Assembly (NCBI GenBank): GCA_030533315.1 | Contig: JAUNJL010000063.1 | Coordinates: 5,019 to 13,603, forward strand | DNA: 8,585 bases | Reading direction: 5' to 3' | From: Eubacteriales bacterium | GTDB lineage: Bacteria; Bacillota_A; Clostridia; Lachnospirales; Lachnospiraceae | Part shown: piece by piece, positions 6,227 to 8,585 of the stretch | Position numbering within the stretch: the first letter of the stretch is position 1 | Layout: each line of letters begins with the position of its first letter | Translations under genes and position numbers: made by a program | Notes under the pieces: model-generated | Told to the model about the DNA's origin: nothing | What the model saw: only the letters and a program-made list of their open reading frames with translations | Database searches by the model: none

Positions 6227-7774
6227 TTATTCCTTGAATCGATATACAGCCGTCTTTTCATCCGTCTCCAGCAGAAGCTCATACCTGTCCTTTGTGGGGA
6301 AGAGCCGTTCCGTCTTCTTTTTTCCATTCTCCTGTACAACAACTATTTTAGGCATTTGTGTCTCCAGGTCCGTTATAAATTCTTTTCGGATGCGGTCATC
6401 TACCTGTGACACAGGAAGCTGGTACGAATATGCAGAAGCCGCCAGCCTGCGGCTTTCCACGTAAACAATATCATAGTTTCCGATCACCTGAATGGGGTCG
6501 TTTTCCGAGGTGTTTTCTATGACGGCGGCTGTCACCTCCTCCATCTGATCTTCTGTGCCCTTTGTTTGGTCTAAGCCGCCGAAGCTTTGAAGGGCGTTTA
6601 CAGACAGCCCTGTCCATAGGGGAACTGCCGGAACCAGCAGCGCGGCGGCAAACAACAGGGCGGCAGTCCGGCTGATCTTCTCTTCCTTAATATAAGAGGC
6701 AAAGCTGCTTATGGGATAGATGAACACAGGCAAAAGCGCCATGCCGTAATGACCATAGCGTCTGCCTGACAGCGCGAGCAGACAGATCGACAGGGCCTCA
6801 TACAGGAAATATGTGACGTTCAGGAACACATCCTTCTTCTTCTGGATCAGCCGCAGCAGACAGAGAAAGGAGAGAAAGCATACGCTTCCTGCCAGCCATT
6901 TCAGCACAGAAAGGCACCGGTTATACAGAGTCGCCCGCTTTTCCCAGGAGCTGTATTTCAGATTAAAAAGAATATAATCATTGATAAAATCCTGCCACGC
7001 GTTTTGGCTGATCAGCCAAAGGGCCAGCGGCAGCACTAGCAGCAGGGCCCCTGCGAGAAAATACAGCAGGTAATCCCAGGGAACCCGTTTATCGCGGACA
7101 ATGCTCTGTATCAGCACCGCCAGACAAAACACGATCCAGAGAGCGATCATATTGGCGCGGAGCATAAATACCGCGCCAAAACAGAAGCCGCAGGCCATCA
7201 GGCGCAGGCGGCTGATCCGTGTGTGGATCAGGTAGTCCAGGAAGATGTACGCGGCGGCTGCCAAAAAAGGCATTGCGTACTCCTCTGTGTAATTTCCGCC
7301 CTCAAAATAGGCTGCGATCAGATAAAACGAGCAGAGGGTCAGAGCACAGGAAACAGCGGAAGAACAACGAAGCTTTGCCGTTTTATACATCAGAAGAAGG
7401 GTCAGCCATATAAACAGAAATTCGATCAGCCATATGCCGTGCCGGTAAGAGATCCGGCTTCCCAGATAGTTGATCACGTACAGAAGGGGCCCCTTATGAT
7501 CGAAGGTGTCCGCATATGGCATTCCGCCCTTTTCCATTACGAGAGCAATATACCGGAACACGCTGCTGTCAGTTCCGGAATATCCCTGTGTCCACGGATG
7601 CAGGGGGGACTGCATGGAGACGATAAACGCCGCGGCGATCAGCAGAATGAAATATGGAAATTCGGATGGGATCCCTGCCGCAGAATCCGTTCTTGTCTTT
7701 TTTTCAAGCATTTTCTTTTCCCCGACGCCTCTCTTCATGATTTTTTGGATTCTTTTTACATTCTTCCGAAACAT
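6227..7774 (-). CDS. Multi-spanning GT-C glycosyltransferase, family 39-like (lipid-linked sugar donor)
   Basis: This is a predicted polytopic membrane protein of up to 515 residues with about ten hydrophobic segments between residues 38 and 400 and a soluble C-terminal domain. GT-C enzymes move a sugar from a polyprenyl-phosphate carrier to a lipid, polymer or protein on the outer face of the membrane. The diagnostic stretch is in the first external loop: GTDSSVFRY (67-75, Asp69 the likely catalytic acidic residue), then GGMPYADTFDHKGPLLY (83-99). A GGNYTEEYAMP block follows, a pattern I associate with Firmicute members of this group. Acceptor and sugar are unknown. The start is uncertain. 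ATG 7774 is 4 nt after the acetyltransferase stop but has no clear ribosome binding site. ATG 7711 (residue 22) has GGGGA 7 nt upstream. The base composition looks less GC-rich than in the pilus-like operon. Confidence 0.85.
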   Translation of the reverse strand: MFRKNVKRIQKIMKRGVGEKKMLEKKTRTDSAAGIPSEFPYFILLIAAAFIVSMQSPLHPWTQGYSGTDSSVFRYIALVMEKGGMPYADTFDHKGPLLYVINYLGSRISYRHGIWLIEFLFIWLTLLLMYKTAKLRCSSAVSCALTLCSFYLIAAYFEGGNYTEEYAMPFLAAAAYIFLDYLIHTRISRLRLMACGFCFGAVFMLRANMIALWIVFCLAVLIQSIVRDKRVPWDYLLYFLAGALLLVLPLALWLISQNAWQDFINDYILFNLKYSSWEKRATLYNRCLSVLKWLAGSVCFLSFLCLLRLIQKKKDVFLNVTYFLYEALSICLLALSGRRYGHYGMALLPVFIYPISSFASYIKEEKISRTAALLFAAALLVPAVPLWTGLSVNALQSFGGLDQTKGTEDQMEEVTAAVIENTSENDPIQVIGNYDIVYVESRRLAASAYSYQLPVSQVDDRIRKEFITDLETQMPKIVVVQENGKKKTERLFPTKDRYELLLETDEKTAVYRFKE

Positions 7775-7778
7775 TTAG

Positions 7779-8294
7779 TCACTGCTCATTCAGCACACAG
7801 CTCATTTCGTGCCATTTTTCTCCTCCCCATGAGGAATCCGCCATCCCCAGGTCCGTAAAGCCCATTTTTTGATACATGGAAACCTTGGAATCCAGACAGG
7901 TCAGGATCAGTGTTTTTCGGTTTTTTTCTTTTTCTCTTTTCTGATATTGAAGCACGATTTCCCTGGCCAGTCCCCGTCCTCTGTATTCCGGACGGACATC
8001 CAGCCCAAGGAGCATGATATTTTTTCCATCCTTCTTGTGCATCCCTGCATCCCGAAAGAACTCGTCCCGGAACGCCTCCTCGTCTGTTGCCAGTCCATTG
8101 AGAAATCCGGCGATCCTTCCGGTCTCCCGGTCCACGGCAACAAGAAAAACCTCCGGCGCAGCCTGCACTCTGGCTTTCATCTGAGAGACAGAGCAGGCCT
8201 CATTGGGAGGAAAACAGATCTGTTCGATCTCCGCCACCTCGTCCGCCTCCTCGGGCCTGACCTGGCGAAGCTCAAATATTTTTGTAAAATTCAT
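7779..8294 (-). CDS. GNAT family N-acetyltransferase, arylalkylamine N-acetyltransferase (AANAT)-like
   Basis: This 171-residue cytosolic enzyme is predicted to transfer an acetyl group from acetyl-CoA to an amine. The visible landmarks are an N-terminal ICFPPNEACS block typical of AANAT-like GNATs and a central LGLDVRPEYRGRGLA. In the latter, RGRGLA (about 105-110) is the pyrophosphate-binding loop of acetyl-CoA. SMYQKMGF carries a candidate general-acid Tyr (about 141), and the family ending DLG.ADSSWGGEKWHEM follows. The natural substrate is unknown; amines or polyamines are possible. ATG 8294 is chosen because AAGGAGG lies 7 nt upstream. The longer frame to 8345 would start inside the -35 box of the promoter. 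It is the first gene of a two-gene unit, ending 4 nt before the first ATG of the glycosyltransferase gene. Confidence 0.92.
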   Translation of the reverse strand: MNFTKIFELRQVRPEEADEVAEIEQICFPPNEACSVSQMKARVQAAPEVFLVAVDRETGRIAGFLNGLATDEEAFRDEFFRDAGMHKKDGKNIMLLGLDVRPEYRGRGLAREIVLQYQKREKEKNRKTLILTCLDSKVSMYQKMGFTDLGMADSSWGGEKWHEMSCVLNEQ

Positions 8295-8301
8295 ATAGGC
8301 A

Positions 8302-8308
8302 CCTCCTT
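8302..8308 (-). promoter_or_regulatory. Ribosome binding site fixing the acetyltransferase start
   Basis: AAGGAGG on the minus strand lies 7 nt before ATG 8294. It is a near-ideal site that excludes the upstream in-frame ATG at 8345. Confidence 0.85.
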
Positions 8309-8316
8309 GTATTCTG

Positions 8317-8345
8317 ATGATAACAGAAAAATTCATCAATGGCAA
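8317..8345 (-). promoter_or_regulatory. Sigma-A-type promoter of the acetyltransferase-glycosyltransferase unit
   Basis: On the minus strand TTGCCA (8345-8340) is separated by exactly 17 nt from TATCAT (8322-8317). The -10 box is preceded by TGT, an extended -10 feature. Each box differs from consensus at one position. The expected transcript start near 8310 leaves a leader of only about 15 nt before ATG 8294. Confidence 0.8.
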
Positions 8346-8377
8346 GAAGATGCCCCTGCCTTGGCCAAGAACGGCAA

Positions 8378-8386
8378 CCCAAAAAA
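8378..8386 (+). repeat. Left copy of a 9-bp direct repeat flanking the palindromic element
   Basis: CCCAAAAAA abuts the left end of the element. It is identical to the copy at 8530-8538, and the match ends exactly at both element borders, as a target-site duplication would. Confidence 0.6.
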
Positions 8387-8400
8387 GTTACAGTTCACCC

Positions 8401-8432
8401 CCTGCCATTTTCACCCCGCTGAAAATGGCAGG
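8401..8432. repeat. Perfect 13-bp inverted repeat (hairpin 1 of the element)
   Basis: CCTGCCATTTTCA (8401-8413) and TGAAAATGGCAGG (8420-8432) are exact reverse complements around a 6-nt loop CCCCGC. No U-run follows directly on either strand, so it is not a standard terminator. Confidence 0.85.
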
Positions 8433-8452
8433 CCAATAAATTTGAATAGCCA

Positions 8453-8496
8453 AAATCCGGCTCCTCGCCGAAGGCGACTTTCCATGAGCCGGATTT
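8453..8496. repeat. 11-bp inverted repeat with a nested hairpin (hairpin 2 of the element)
   Basis: AAATCCGGCTC (8453-8463) pairs perfectly with GAGCCGGATTT (8486-8496). The 22-nt interior holds a smaller perfect hairpin TCGCC/GGCGA around GAA (8465-8477), giving a two-tier stem. Confidence 0.85.
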
Positions 8497-8529
8497 GTAA
8501 CTGTTTACGGGGTACCCGTGAACAGTTAC
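8497..8529. repeat. 15-bp inverted repeat at the right end of the element (hairpin 3)
   Basis: GTAACTGTTTACGGG (8497-8511) pairs with CCCGTGAACAGTTAC (8515-8529) around a 3-nt loop GTA, with one G-T pair and no mismatch. The outer 12 nt of the right arm are the right terminal inverted repeat of the element. The hairpin starts directly where hairpin 2 ends. Confidence 0.85.
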
Positions 8530-8538
8530 CCCAAAAAA
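8530..8538 (+). repeat. Right copy of a 9-bp direct repeat flanking the palindromic element
   Basis: CCCAAAAAA directly follows the right end of the element and matches 8378-8386 exactly; the bases on either side differ. The A-run lowers the information content, but the CCC part and the exact borders favour a target-site duplication. Confidence 0.6.
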
Positions 8539-8575
8539 TACAAAAATGGTAAAAAATATGAAAAACCTATTGACA
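8533..8575 (+). promoter_or_regulatory. Start of a rightward promoter (A-rich UP-like region and perfect -35 box), cut by window end
   Basis: TTGACA at 8570-8575 matches the -35 consensus exactly. It is preceded by several short A-tracts (8533-8565), as in UP elements. The -10 box, expected around 8593, lies beyond the window, so this is a half promoter only. It would serve a rightward gene not shown. Confidence 0.5.
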
Positions 8576-8585
8576 AGGGGAGGGA

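Larger units (their letters stand above)
8387..8529. mobile_element. Putative 143-bp MITE-like palindromic element
   Basis: The ends are inverted repeats: GTTACAGTTCAC (8387-8398) and GTGAACAGTTAC (8518-8529) match at 10 of 12 positions when one is reverse complemented. An exact 9-bp direct repeat flanks the borders. The interior is non-coding and packed with three consecutive hairpins (8401-8432, 8453-8496, 8497-8529). TTCACCCC occurs twice near the left end (8394-8401 and 8410-8417). The element is GC-rich against an AT-rich flank. These are hallmarks of a non-autonomous element moved by a transposase in trans; a REP- or BOX-like repeat is the alternative. Whether it is multicopy cannot be judged from one window. 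Confidence 0.6.

Noticed and set aside
7223..7858. A 211-codon + strand open frame opposite the glycosyltransferase
   Set aside because: Shadow frame crossing the boundary of two well-supported minus-strand genes, with no initiation signals.
8360..8369. Palindrome CTTGGCCAAG between the acetyltransferase promoter and the MITE-like element
   Set aside because: A single short palindrome upstream of the -35 box could be an operator, but there is no second half-site or partner regulator to support it.
8401..8432. Hairpin 1 as a rho-independent terminator
   Set aside because: A run of six T appears on the minus strand only about 14 nt after the stem, and none on the plus strand; the stem also lies upstream of both nearby genes rather than after one.
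7869..8552. A 227-codon + strand open frame reaching through the hairpin element
   Set aside because: It covers the acetyltransferase gene in antisense, the promoter region and all three hairpins, and its translation has no family features.

Overview
The window looks like a chromosome segment from a Gram-positive, moderately GC-rich member of the Clostridia, most likely Lachnospiraceae. This is inferred from strong AAGGAGG-type ribosome binding sites, a lipoprotein signal peptide, clostridial-style fibronectin type III (FN3) surface modules, and a compact PilC/PilT-type operon with small membrane proteins. No rRNA, tRNA or CRISPR array was seen. The species cannot be named from the sequence alone.

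Layout. Positions 1-1025 (+) hold the 3' end of a secreted surface protein with three FN3 modules; its start lies upstream of the window. A bidirectional hairpin terminator at 1066-1108 separates it from a convergent minus-strand operon that runs from 6102 down to 1136. In transcription order this operon encodes a transglutaminase-fold lipoprotein, a PilC/GspF-type inner-membrane platform protein, four small proteins each with one N-terminal hydrophobic segment (two pairs overlap by ATGA), and a PilT-type ATPase. A second minus-strand unit, 8294 to 6227, encodes an AANAT-like GNAT acetyltransferase followed 4 nt later by a multi-spanning GT-C (family 39-like) glycosyltransferase. A well-formed promoter lies just upstream of it.

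The right edge (8378-8538) holds a non-coding, hairpin-rich insertion of 143 bp. It has 12-bp imperfect inverted ends and is flanked by an exact 9-bp direct repeat, which is the signature of a MITE-like element. It interrupts an A-rich stretch that leads to a perfect TTGACA box at 8570, probably the start of a rightward promoter for a gene outside the window.

The point of most interest is the 1136-6102 operon. It resembles a stripped-down type IV pilus, type II secretion or comG machine: a platform protein, a set of pilin-like small proteins and a retraction-type ATPase. It has no canonical G|F-type major pilin, no PilB/GspE assembly ATPase and no prepilin peptidase in the window, and it carries an extracytoplasmic transglutaminase-like lipoprotein as its first gene. 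How the parts cooperate is inference: the small proteins probably form or cap a short pseudopilus moved by the ATPase through the platform protein, and the lipoprotein may process or crosslink something at the cell surface.
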